From Massariosphaeria phaeospora (lineage: Eukaryota; Ascomycota; Dothideomycetes; Pleosporales), in the NCBI GenBank assembly GCA_011032825.1, contig JAADJZ010000003.1, forward strand, positions 124,001 through 188,000: a stretch of DNA of 64,000 nucleotides, written 5' to 3'. The notes below the pieces were generated by a model. That model was given only the letters and a program-made list of their open reading frames with translations, was not told where the DNA came from and did not search any database. Position 1 is the first letter of the stretch; every line of letters begins with the position of its first letter. Positions 32,791-43,800 of this stretch are shown here, piece by piece. The position numbers were made by a program, and so were the translations under genes.

Positions 32791-35203
32791 GCTACTGAGA
32801 TCAGGAAGTGGCCAGCATGCAATATCGCTGCAACACCGCTTTTGACGGTTAGACTATCTGATATGTCATTGGGAGTTGCCTTGACTGTTCTGGACACTTG
32901 TCGGGCTCTCCGGCGAGCTGTTGCGATTGCAATTCCGGGACCTCTTGCACTTGGAGTGATGCAGGCGGAGAGGACCAGATGCACCATGATTGGAGTCTGA
33001 GCCTTGAGGGCGTATGCAGGGCGCTAGCAGTAGGACTAGGTACCTAGCATTAGATCCTGCAAGCCGGCACGTGATCTCGGATCGCACTTCCGAGCGAATA
33101 ACTGCCCTAGCGTATTCACCGAGTCCCAATGCATTCGGACCCAACTTCCGAGCAAGCGCCCATCCAGTGTGCAGACCCGCACGTGATCCGGATCCCACTT
33201 CCGTGCAGATATCTAACTATCCGAGTTTTTTTTAGTGTACCCAGAATGCAGTCGGATCTCACTTCCGGACAAATAGCTATTCGATTGCATCCGAAAATGC
33301 AAAACGCTCGCGGGCCAGGCTAGACTCGACGACGCACACAAAGGGCTGACAGGACTGCTGTGCGAGGGCTGCGTCGGCACGCGGTTGCGGGTGCGCTTGA
33401 GCATCGAGATTAGGTCTGCTGATTGCTGATTGCCATGCTCCGAGATTCCCATCCTAGCTGAAGCTTGACGGAGTGTACGGAGTACCAACAGTATACTTCT
33501 ATGTGATAACGCTCGTCTGATCAACGACCCCGCCGCAGCGGAAAACAGCCCGCCCAGACTCTCCACCCCGCCCCCGAACGAGAACAAGCCGCCGCAGGAT
33601 CTACGGTGCTGCGTGTTGACCGACAAATCAAACATGCCGCCTAGTGTTTCATTCTTATTCAACCGTGAGGCGACCAAATGTTAGTTTAGCAGGCTCAAAA
33701 AGGTAATTCGAATCGAGGGCGAAACGAATTGCCGTGGCTGGAACGCTGCTGAACCTGCCGAGTACTCCACATCGGGCTTGTTGATACGGTAGATGGTCAA
33801 CCTCGGAGACGGGATATGTGTTGGGGAAGCACAACGGGCTTGTTGAGTGGGAGAATTCCAGTGTCTGACCAGTGATGACATGGAATTCACGTAAATGCCC
33901 TCAGCTTCACCGCACCACAACCACGCCGGCACCCGCACCGCACCGCACCGCACATAATGGCGGGAAACTGTTCTCCGCGCGCTCTTGGCGGTCCTCCCGG
34001 TGACGCTCTGTCGTTCGTCCCGCGTGTGAGTCGCTGAGGTCGTCTGTCGTCTTCTGCAGACAGCCGGACAAGGCATCGCCGACGGCATCGCCGCGCTAGC
34101 ACGCCGTGCGGCTTCTGACGTCGATCGTGTCCCTTCACACCGATCCTTGACGCTCCCCGTCATGCAACCACTACTCTGTTCTGCATCGCCTCTGCTCCCT
34201 CGTCCCGGCAGCCTTCGCCGCTCGAGGCCGCCCTGAATTGATCTGAAGTCTTTCCGCCTCGACAGTCTCTCCCGCTCTCGCAGTCCCTGCGCCTGATAGC
34301 CGGGCCAGACGCATCCCACCCACCACAATGTGCAGCGTGCTCCAGCTGTCCCCCGTCTCGGCAGCGCAGACCCTGGCCTGCTCTGATCTCACTGCGCGGT
34401 CATAATGATTGTTCTCTTGCCCATCCCAAGTCCTCTCTCTGCCCTCACCATGATCCCCCATTCCTGACGCATCGCCGCAATTGCCCACCATGGCATTGCC
34501 GCAGCTAATAATCTCCTAGCTACATCCACTCCTCGAGCCCTGCGCCTTGTCTCGCCTGGCGCTGCTTTTGCTTTGACATCCTGGCCGTCCTGCTACAGAG
34601 CATTCGCACTCACCACGACCTCGACCCCTCCGGCTACTGCTTCTACACTCTGGCGACAAAAGACTCTGCTACGCCCGTGCCACAAATGCCCCAGTGGTCC
34701 TCTCGTCCAATGCTTGCAGCCGATCTTGAACTCTCCGCCGGTCTTCGCTCTGGGTGTGCCTTCGCCGTCCCGTGATAGCACCATAGCCCCGTTTGCCCTC
34801 GATATTTAGAGGTTTTGGTGATTCATCCACTCTTCTCCACAATACTATCGCCACCTTACTCTGGCCATGTCTGAAGGATAAAAGTCAGCGATCAACTACA
34901 ATTTACTCTTCTTGCGCTTCTTGCGCCCTGCAACACTTCACACTACCTCGATTTTCGTACGAACCGAGCTTAGCCGCTGTCACCCTCCCCACCAACCAAA
35001 ATCCGCTAGTAAATGTCACTATCTCCTAATTTCTCTTTATTCACTATTACGCACACGAGCTATCGCACCGTCGTCACCTCCCGGGGTATCATTGGCGGAC
35101 GTTACTCTGCATCAAACCTATCCAGGCCGGCTTTCTCACATCGACACATCTCGCGTCACACTCCAAGTCGTTATCTCACACATCCCAACCCAACTTTTTC
35201 TAC
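32791..35203. other. Gene-free stretch with tandem repeats, then the HMG gene leader
   Basis: 2.4 kb without a recognisable gene. 33068-33290 holds degenerate tandem repeats; minus-strand frames near 33.7-34.3 kb have no conserved motifs. From about 34.5 kb on, the sequence is C/T/A-rich with many short frames and stops, consistent with a promoter and a long 5' leader for the next gene. Confidence 0.55.
33058..33290. repeat. Degenerate tandem repeat, about 112-117 bp period with a 55-60 bp sub-unit
   Basis: CACGTGATC(T)CGGATC followed by CACTTCCG occurs at 33068 and again at 33180, and AATGCATTCGGACC at 33128 resembles AATGCAGTCGGATC at 33245. The (C)ACTTCCG box recurs at about 33085, 33143, 33196 and 33260. 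Copies differ by substitutions and small indels. Confidence 0.7.
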
Positions 35204-36874
35204 ATGACCGACCTCGGGAAGCGGCTGGAGCGTTTGGGTTTATCCCAATACTTTGAGTCTTTCAAGAACGAAGGTTTCGACACATGGGAGACCGTTTTGG
35301 ACATTACAGAGTCGGACCTGTGAGCAGTCTTCACCTCATTCTGTGAAAGCTGAGACTAACCCTGCCAGTAATTCTCTCGACGTGAAACTCGGGCATCGAA
35401 GGGTATGTCGTGTCCAATCAAGACTAATTGTCCAACTAATATGCTGTACTCATACTTACGTTTGAGCAGAAACTTCAGAGGGCTATAGCCTTATCCCGTG
35501 GTGAACCAGCGGACCGCCCCCTCTCCATTAGTTTGAAGAACGGAACAACCGTCGACACCGCGTACCGAAGCGATGACTCAGCACTCGAGAGCAGAGAGAC
35601 GCAACCCCAGGCATCTACAGGTGTAGCCAGCACAAGTACGAAACGAAAATATAGGCGGCATCCTAAAGTAAGTTCTCATCAGGTGCAGCTTTCCTTTATG
35701 GGTGGACACGACTAGGAACGTTCTCTAACACTCTGTAGCCCGACGAACACGCACCGGAACGGCCCCCTTCTGCGTACGTGATTTTCTCAAACCGTAAGTG
35801 CTGCATAGATCCTGAAGGCCGCAGCTAACCAGCTCTAGAGGTGCGAGAAATTTTGAAAGGCCAAGAATTGTCTTTCACGGAGATTGCGAAGGTGGTTGGT
35901 GAGAGATGGCAAGTCCTACCCGCCGATGCACGAGAGGCCTGTGAGCGTCAAGCCAATACTGCCAAAGAGAAGTATTATGCGGACCTAGCCGAGTACAAAA
36001 AGACGTCGCGGTACGAGGTTTACCAGAAGTACCTGGAAGAGTTCAAGGCAAAGCATGCTGCCCCACTCAAAGGTCAGCCATTCTTCCCCTCCTGACAATA
36101 CGGCTAGTAACAGTTTGAATAGTGACTGAAGGTAAGCGGTCCAAACTAGAGGCCGAAACGAGGAGTGCCATCAGAAGAAACAGTAGCCAAGAGCAAGAGA
36201 GGCTGCCAATCCGAAGGGTGAGCTCGGCGTATTCTGATCACTACACGATACTCCAGCAATCCGAAGCTAGTTCCCCAACAGGTCCTGTACGATTCCCCTC
36301 AGCACCTTCGTATCCGCCGAAAGGAACCCCGCCTGCAACCTATCCATCCGTGTTGAATTCACCTCGAATAAGCGACCACTACTCTCCTCTGTCCGCATCA
36401 CCACGCTCGGCCAGTCTTCACAAAGAAGCTGGTTTCGACACGGACGCGAACGCCTCTACGCAAGGAGGACATTCCGCTCCGTTACCTCTCGAATATCAAC
36501 CTGCATACTCTCAATTATCGTCTACAACGCTCTCTTTGACGAACTACGGTACTCGATATACCCCTGTCGAACTTCCATCCCGACGATCCCATCGTGAAGC
36601 TTTAAGACTCCCGCAGCTTCTACATGAAGAATCCACAATCTCTTCTGATAGTGGGGGGCCTGGGCCGTCTCTTCCGAGTATATACAACGTACCGGTTCCA
36701 CAGTTGGAAGCGTCTAAATCCTTACGCGTAGGAGTAACACCGTCACCTCTCGACCTACCCCCTCTCCAGCAACCTCCCGATTACCGCAATTCCTCACTCG
36801 CCGCGCTACTACGTGCGGGCGAGTTAGCTAGAGAAGCGGACGAGGAGGCCATGGAAAGAGACAAAATCCCCTGA
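35204..36874 (+). CDS. SAM-domain plus HMG-box DNA-binding protein
   Basis: Six exons: 35204-35319, 35369-35402, 35470-35667, 35739-35793, 35839-36072 and 36123-36874, giving 462 residues. The first 55 residues form a SAM domain: LGKRLERLGLSQYFESFKNE, then DTWETVLDITESDLNSLDVK and LGHRRKLQRAI. A basic linker (STKRKYRRHPK) precedes an HMG box at about residues 117-195: PERPPSAYVIFSNQVRE, LSFTEIAKVVGERWQVLP and EKYYADLAEYKK. The C-terminal half is Ser/Pro-rich and disordered, with PSLPSIYNVPVPQL and a closing helix LAALLRAGELAREADEEAM. The SAM-plus-HMG combination is found in Pezizomycotina HMG regulators, some acting in sexual development or mitochondrial DNA maintenance; which applies here cannot be told. 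A long upstream leader suggests translational control. Confidence 0.88.
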
Positions 36875-39000
36875 GCCCAATTCCGCAACTCAGTCGTTGG
36901 CGCTGTGGTGCACGAGTCTAGCCTCTTGGAAATCGTCGATTGAGCGAGCAGAATCAATCAGGTATCTTCGGCCTTACATGCAACAGTCCAGAGCCCCGGG
37001 CATACTACCAGGCCAGTGTTCACAGCCGAGCAAGTAACAGCATGTCTCTCCCTGCATTACCTCTGCTCGGTTGAGCAATCCGTAGGCGAAGGAGAGCGTA
37101 CTCAGCAGCGCGAACGGTCTGGACCTCTCCCAGGTACCACACAACGCAATCTCCTCATACACAGGCCATAGCAGAATTATACCCCCCCATATGTAGATGT
37201 TAGCTAGTATCAATATACGGCGCTTGCCTCGGCAGCATGCTCTGGAGCGTTCTGGCCATGCCTCTCTGCACGATGTGCTGCTTTAGCTCTTACTCTGCGT
37301 GCCTTTGCATGATGAATAAGTTAGCCGAGTGGACTCGGTGACTTTGGCCGTCCAGCCCTGTTCCGGCCATACAAGCCGTCCCTATGCGTGAACAGAGATT
37401 CAGCATGGCTTTGTTCCGCCATCTCGATGGTGGACCCGGCAAGGCGGTCCCACAGCTCAGCTACTTCCCAAGGTCGTCGTAGCCTCGTATCGATGGTCAC
37501 GGGCTGGGTTGCCTAAGGCCGCAAGGATTTATGTTTTCGCCGTCGTCCCGAGGTCGCTTACAAGTACGGTAGGAAGTAGGAAGTAGGAAGCTCGAGTCGC
37601 GCTACCTAATCCGGAATTTCTTTACGCTGCGGAGATAACTGTTACCAACGGATCTTTGCCGTCTGCGTCCACCATGGCAGTTTTGCAAAACCTGTTGTGA
37701 GGGGCATGGCATTCGTTTGGGCGGGGCGGGCTAGGATAGGCTGTGCGTCGTGCGAGACGTAGGTAGCTAAGCTGAGCTCGCGAAGTGCAGTGCGAGTGCG
37801 AGTGCAAGGGGGGGACCCGTCGATCGTAGCTACGAGGGGGTGTGGGCGCATGGCCTTCTAGCAGCATCTACCACATAGATACCGCGTAACCGTCTCGCCG
37901 GCTTGCCTTATGTCCCTTTGACGTATACCTCTCTGCAACTTTCCGCGGGGACAACCAACACCAAGACCGGTTCGGTTCGGTTGCGCAGAAAACCGGAATG
38001 CGGGACTGTTGGATCATCATAGCAATGTCAGAATTGCATATGGCTGAGCTGCGCCATACGCAAGACCGCAGCACCGCATCGTCGATCAGCGGGGCTTTTC
38101 GTTTGGAAGTTATGGTGGTACTGTAGCACGAACCCAACCCAACCCCGCCCCGGATCGCGCATCCGTGCCAATGCGGTGGCGCTAACGGGATGAATTACCA
38201 AGTAGCGAAACATCACATCGTACGCAAACGCAAATGGGACTGCGCTGGGATTTATTTACCGAGGATGGGGGTTGTGTATGGATGGGATGGATGGACCGAT
38301 GGCTGGCTGGGCTGAGTAGGGATGGACGTATATGTGCCTATGTGAGGATCTTGAGGTATTACGCGATGGCATGGGCCAACAAATAAGGCTTGCTCGCCAT
38401 GAGCCCGCGGAAACTTCCATCATCGATGTCATGGGACACAGGATACGATGGATGGGATAGGATGGGATGGCATATCCGACAGTCGATGCGGATGAATTGT
38501 CGAAAGAGTTCGTAGTGGCGCGGATGCGTGGGCCGCAGAGTGAGTGCATGCTAGGGCGGGATGTGAGATGCGGGATGCGGGATGCAAAATGGGGTTTGTG
38601 AATACGATAATTGCACACGGATGAGTGGGCCGGAGAGTGAGTGCATGCTGGGGCTGGGGTCAGGCAGCGCCGGGACGGGTAGGCATTATAGGTCTTGGTG
38701 ACGATAGCGGTAAGCGGTAACGGTAATGGGGATGGGGACAGGTATGATGGAAGGGGGGGCTAGAACGTGTACGTGCATTAGATTCATAGGTACGTTGCAG
38801 ACTTCCGCACGAATACTACCTAGGGAGTTCGTTCCGAGGGCAACACCAGCACCACATTCGCATGTTTGACGACAGACTGACGACAGGCTCATTGTGGAAA
38901 CTCCTCCCATTGTTTCCTTCTTACCTTTCTATCGACAGTTGTCAAGCTCCCGTTCCCTTTTATGTCCACGGCCCGCCATGTAGCCAATGCACACCGCGAT
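36875..39000. other. Gene-free stretch between the HMG gene and the DUF3074 gene
   Basis: 2.1 kb between convergent genes. Short frames only. GGATGGGATGG-rich sequence occupies about 38260-38480, and an imperfect direct repeat of about 97 bp lies at 38520-38715. No RNA gene was recognised. Confidence 0.55.
38520..38715. repeat. Imperfect direct repeat, period about 97 bp
   Basis: The block starting CGGATGCGTGGGCCGCAGAG and continuing TGAGTGCATGCTAGGG recurs as CGGATGAGTGGGCCGGAGAG and TGAGTGCATGCTGGGG about 97 bp downstream. Homology fades toward the edges, so the end is approximate. Confidence 0.65.
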
Positions 39001-40062
39001 TCACGTCGGAGCTCTGCTCTTCAAGATCCACTCAAACACATCGCCAACGTCCTGTGTAATCTTATGCGGCACAAACAGATTCTGCAGCGGCCGCGGCAGC
39101 GCCCCGCCCGCGTCGCTGATGGTCGACATGTGCCACTCAAATGACCCAGACGCCGTGCCGCTGCTGTCGGACTTGCGCACTTTTTCGATCGAGAGATAGC
39201 GGCCCTCGGTGAGCTTTGCGCGGGTTTTTGCGGCTTGTTGGGGGGTTATGGGAGTGGTGGGGGATAGGTATAACATTGACGTGGTGGAGTTGGTCGGCGG
39301 GAAGTGGCGGTGACAGCGCTGGAGGACGGTGGGCGGCAGGCTGGAGATGTCGATGGGGATTTGGATGACGCAGAGTTCGGAGGCGGTGGGTGCGTGGATG
39401 GTGCCCGTGATGAGCAGCATGGTGAAGACGCGCGCTTCTGGGAGGCCGATTTTGGATAGCTCGTGGAAGGTCTCGACGACTGTGGTGGTTAGTCGTAACT
39501 TCGAATGGCGTGAGATGTTATGATGGGAGGGGAATGCGTGGCGCTAGGCAGGAGACTGAGGGGAGGACAGAGAGAGGATAGAGATTCAGCACTTACTCTG
39601 TATCGTCCCATCACTCCACCTCACCCCTCCGTCTCCGCCCTCGCCTTCCAAGCCACCCTCCTGCCACTCCACCAACACATTCGCATCAAACACCGCATCC
39701 GCATACTCCCTCTCCCGTTCCGCATGGTTGATCCTCAGCGCGTCGTCCAGCTCATCCTCGCGCACCGGCTCTCCGTGCACATGCCGCGACCGCCTGCCAC
39801 ACCACACCCCCTCATCTGTCTTCAACCCACACCGCTCCACGACCACCTCGCACCCGCCGATTATCTGTCTGTGGTCCCGGCGATTCTTCGGCCAGGCGGA
39901 GATGTCCCATGCGTGCGCGGCGGCGAAGACGAGGGCTAGGAAGGCGCGTGCGGTGGGGGGGTTATTAGGTTGGTGGGTTTGAAGGTCTGGGTGCGCGGGG
40001 AGGTCGTTGATGCCAAGTGGTGTGAAGGTGATTATTTGGCGCTGGGCGGCTCCGCTCGCCAT
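39001..40062 (-). CDS. DUF3074 (START-like) fungal protein
   Basis: Two minus-strand exons, 39597-40062 and 39001-39479 (117-nt intron, GTAAGT...CACCACAG), give 314 residues. Exon 1 starts MASGAAQRQIITFTPLGIND and carries WCGRRSRHVHG, which matches the W-RRS motif of the family. Exon 2 encodes IVETFHELSKIGLPEARVF, SELCVIQIPIDISSLPPTV, TEGRYLSIEKVRKSD, FEWHMSTISDAGGALP and a tail with FVPHKITQDVGDVFEWI. This order is that of the fungal DUF3074 family, whose fold is START/Bet v 1-like and may bind a lipid or other hydrophobic ligand; no function is established. It is divergent from the large Q/P-rich gene over about 760 bp. Confidence 0.85.
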
Positions 40063-40820
40063 TATTTATGGTCCCGAGGTCCGACTCTTGGCCCAGCCCG
40101 AGTATTTGTCCTACAATATGTCCGTCGGAGCGAGCGATCAGGACTGACTTTGCTTCAATGGTATTGCGAGTCTAGGAGATTTATCTAATCTAATTAGCTT
40201 TAAAAGTGAGCGGAACTAATGTAAGATGGAGTTGATTCGTTCATGTATGCGACGAGGACGATTATTTACAGTATTCAGCTTCCTTGCGTAGAAGTGAATG
40301 TTGCGACATATCCACATAACATGTCAGTTGTCTACCTTGACTTTCGTGGACGAAGGATAGAGAAAGGCGATCAAAACAGGAGATGCTGACTGTTATTGAA
40401 TGTCTAGTGGATCATCCGAAAGTGGACAAGCTAGCTAGGCGGGGAAAGAGCCAGGCCGTCGCGTGGCTTCGACGCCATGCCCACTTCGATGCTTCAGGCC
40501 TCAGCCTCACGAAGGAACACGAAGCCACGCTGTGTTGGTCGCCTATTGCTTCTGCCTCCTGTAATCTATTTCTATTCTATTCAATGATACTCTGTTTTCC
40601 CACTTCTCTTCACTGACGGTGTGGTGCCGCCAAAGCTGTGTCTGTGCCGTGTCACGTCGTGTCTTCAATCATCACGTTCATCGACCAACTAATATACTTC
40701 TCCAGCTCAGCTAGGATACGAACCCCCTGCTTCGCGAAGCGCAACACCCGGTGCGGACGAACGACGCGAAGATTTGGGAAGATACTGGAGAGACCGAAAC
40801 ACTGAAAGGGGGTAATCGCG
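40063..40820. promoter_or_regulatory. Divergent promoter region, DUF3074 gene and Q/P-rich gene
   Basis: 758 bp between opposite ATGs. No gene is seen. Sharing of regulatory sites is possible from spacing, but no specific motif was identified. Confidence 0.5.
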
Positions 40821-43800
40821 ATGCAGAACTACGGTCAGCAACCACCTCAACCACCACCTCTACCGCCGGGATACACAAGGCCCGGCAGCACGGCGAGCTT
40901 CGCGGGGCAACCTGGGGCGCCGCCCCCACCGTATGGAGGTATGCGGATAGCAAGTAAATGTGGCTAGAGAATGTGCGCTGATTGAGGGTAGGGAACCAAG
41001 GATACCAGACTGCCTCCCCCCAAGCGCAGACGCAATGGGCGCCGCCTCCGCCGCCACAGCAGCAGCAGCAACAGCAACAACAGCAGCAGCAACAGCAGCA
41101 GCAGAACCAGAATCAAACAAATCAACAGTCCTGGATTCAGCCACAGCAGCAACAGCAGCAGCCGACGGTGGGGGGATATAATCCTGGGACCTACGGCGCC
41201 ATGCCTGGGGGATCTTTACAGGGCCAGCAGGTATGTTGGCTTGATACTAGAGGTGTCTACAGCAGGGCTGAATCTAATCGTGAACTAGGTTTCTACGAGT
41301 TCGTATGCGACACAACAGCAAGACATGCCTCCACCTCCACCCCCAAAACCCCACGGCTTTGCGGCGGCAGTACAACAGCAACAGGCAGCGCAGAGTTGGA
41401 CGCAACAGTCGGGATATGGAGGATCGCAACAACCGGACCAAGGCACTGGCTTCGCGCCTCAGGTGCAACAGACACAGCAAAATGGATACCCCCCACAACA
41501 ACAATACAACGCCACTGCTCCCCCACCCCCTTCCCAAACACCCGGTGGCTCCTACTTCCCCCCTCCCATACCTCGTCCAGCGTCGGTCTACGGTGCCGAC
41601 CCACCAGGCACATACTCAACCCCGTCCTCCGCCGTTGCCCAACACCCCCCTTCAACAGTCCTCAGCCCAAATGAGCAACAGCCGGCCTACATACCACCCT
41701 CGCTCACGGGCCAAGGTGTCCAGGCTTATATGCCCGTTAACACCAACCCAATGCCGGGAGTCTATGTGCCGCCTCCACCGGATATGCCGGCGTGGCAGCA
41801 AGCTCAACATGCGCCGTTACAAGGGGCGACGAAGAAGTTTAGGTATACGAAGCCGACGGTGGATTCGAGTGCTTATGAGCAGGGCTATCAGCCCATACAA
41901 CAGCCAGCGATGCAGCAGCCAGCGGTGCAGCAGCCAATTCAACAAGGGCAGTTTGGGGGGCAGGTTCAGCAACAAGGTCAATTTATGCAGCAGCCACAAC
42001 AGCAATTCGGTCAGCCGCAAGATCAATTCGCGCAGCAGCCTCAGCAGCAATTCGGACAGCCAATACAAACCCAATTACCACCTCAAAGTCAGACGCCGCA
42101 AGGTCAATTCGGACACCCCGCACCACCACAGCAATATGGCCAGCCAGTCCAACAACAAAGCCAATATATGCAACAACAGGCCCCAGTCCAACAGCAACAG
42201 TACACTCAGGCTTTCCAAGGCCAGCAGGTACAGCAACCTAACCAACTGTTTCAGCAGCAGTCGGAAAACCAAGGCCAGCAAGTACAGCAGCAACCTAACC
42301 AAGTATTCCAACAGCAGTCAGAAAATCAATGGCAGCCTACTCCAAATAGTGTCCAAGCATTTCCGCACCAACAGCAGAACATGCAAGCGCAATTTAATGC
42401 GCAACCTGCTCAACAACAGTCCTGGCAGCCAGGACACCACGCTCAGGTGTCTTCTACGACGCAATTCTCTCAGGGTCAAGATCAAGATATCCAAGCTCCT
42501 ACGCCTATCAGCGGCCATGGTGGAACGTTCCCCCCAAACTTTGTGAGTGATCCTAGTCCGCAGAGTCAGCCTGTGTCTCCGGTACAGCAACGGCATAGCA
42601 TGAGCTTCAGTTCTGGCCATAATCTTGGACGGACGAGTTCTGTGAGCTCCATCGCATTGGGCGCGATCCACGCACAGCGGGCCGGAAACAATATGGCATC
42701 GCCTAAACCCACACCGCAAAAAGTGCCAACCCCTCCTCCAGCGCGGGACTCCGCATCGGCGTTCAGCGCTTTAGGGTCGGGAGGCCCGTCTGACTGGGAG
42801 CGTTTTGGTGACATTGACGAGGAAGTTGATGATGAAGAGTTCTTCGTTGCGAAGAAGCCTGAGATTCCTCAGCTAGACAGTGTAGAGCTCCCAGCGCACC
42901 AGCCGTCACCACTTTCGACACCTGGGGATTGGCCGAGTCCGGCGCCCCAACCTGCACCGCTTGGTGCGAACCCCAGACGGCAAGACACGTACCAGCCTAC
43001 ACCCCCACCAAATTTTAGCACTCCGGTAGACCAAGCATCGCATCCACCTCAGCAAAGTTTTGTCACAGGCGACGTCGATGTTAGCCCCGCCGTCACGCAA
43101 TCGCCTAAACCGGCTCAAGGCTCGCAGCCACCGCCTGCTCAGACGAGCTTCGTCATGGGCGATGATGGGGGGTGGGCGCCACCGAAGCAGAGTACACCGG
43201 CTCAGCAACAACACGGAGCTCCACCGCCAATCTCGGCCAAACCAGCTACGGGCTTTGTGATGGACGACGGTGGATGGACCGGTCAAGCTCAATCGCAGTC
43301 GAGACATCATACTCCAGCTCAGCAACAGCAACCTCCTCCGCCAACCGCCGGCTTTATCGTGGATGACGGGGGCTGGGGGAATACACAAAAAACACCTACA
43401 CAACCTAGAAGTGGCTGGACTGCCCAAGATAGTCAGAATCATGCGGTAGAGCTGAAGGCCAAAGATGAGGCGTACGACCGTTTGAGGGCGGAGTCTGAGA
43501 AAGCCAAGGCTGATCTACGTGCTGAAGTTGAGAAACTGAAGATTGATATGGAGACTCTCAAGGGCCACGCTGCGGGAGAGAAGAGCGTTCTTGGCGAGCA
43601 GCTTGAAGCCATGCGTGTCACTACCGATAAAGCTAAGGGCGAAGCCGATACCTTGGTCAAGGAGAAGGAGGCGACGATTGAAAGATTGAAGGAGGATGCG
43701 GAAGGCAAAGAAGACGTGATCAGAGAGAAAGACGCCATGCTTGCGGAATTGAAACGCCAGCTCGAGGCTGAAAAATCGAAAGAGCCTCCAGTACCGTCTG

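Noticed and set aside
33681..34328. 215-residue minus-strand frame upstream of the HMG gene
   Set aside because: Arg/Ser-rich composition, no domain, and it lies in the apparent promoter and leader region.
40964..41152. Poly-leucine and poly-alanine frames around the CAG tract
   Set aside because: They are antisense and alternate-frame translations of the polyglutamine-coding repeat.
41305..42546. 413-residue plus-strand frame overlapping the Q/P-rich gene
   Set aside because: It is a +1 shadow of the CAG/CAA-rich coding frame, giving Ser/Asn/Arg repeats; the true frame continues to 45968 with coiled-coil and conserved-looking domains.
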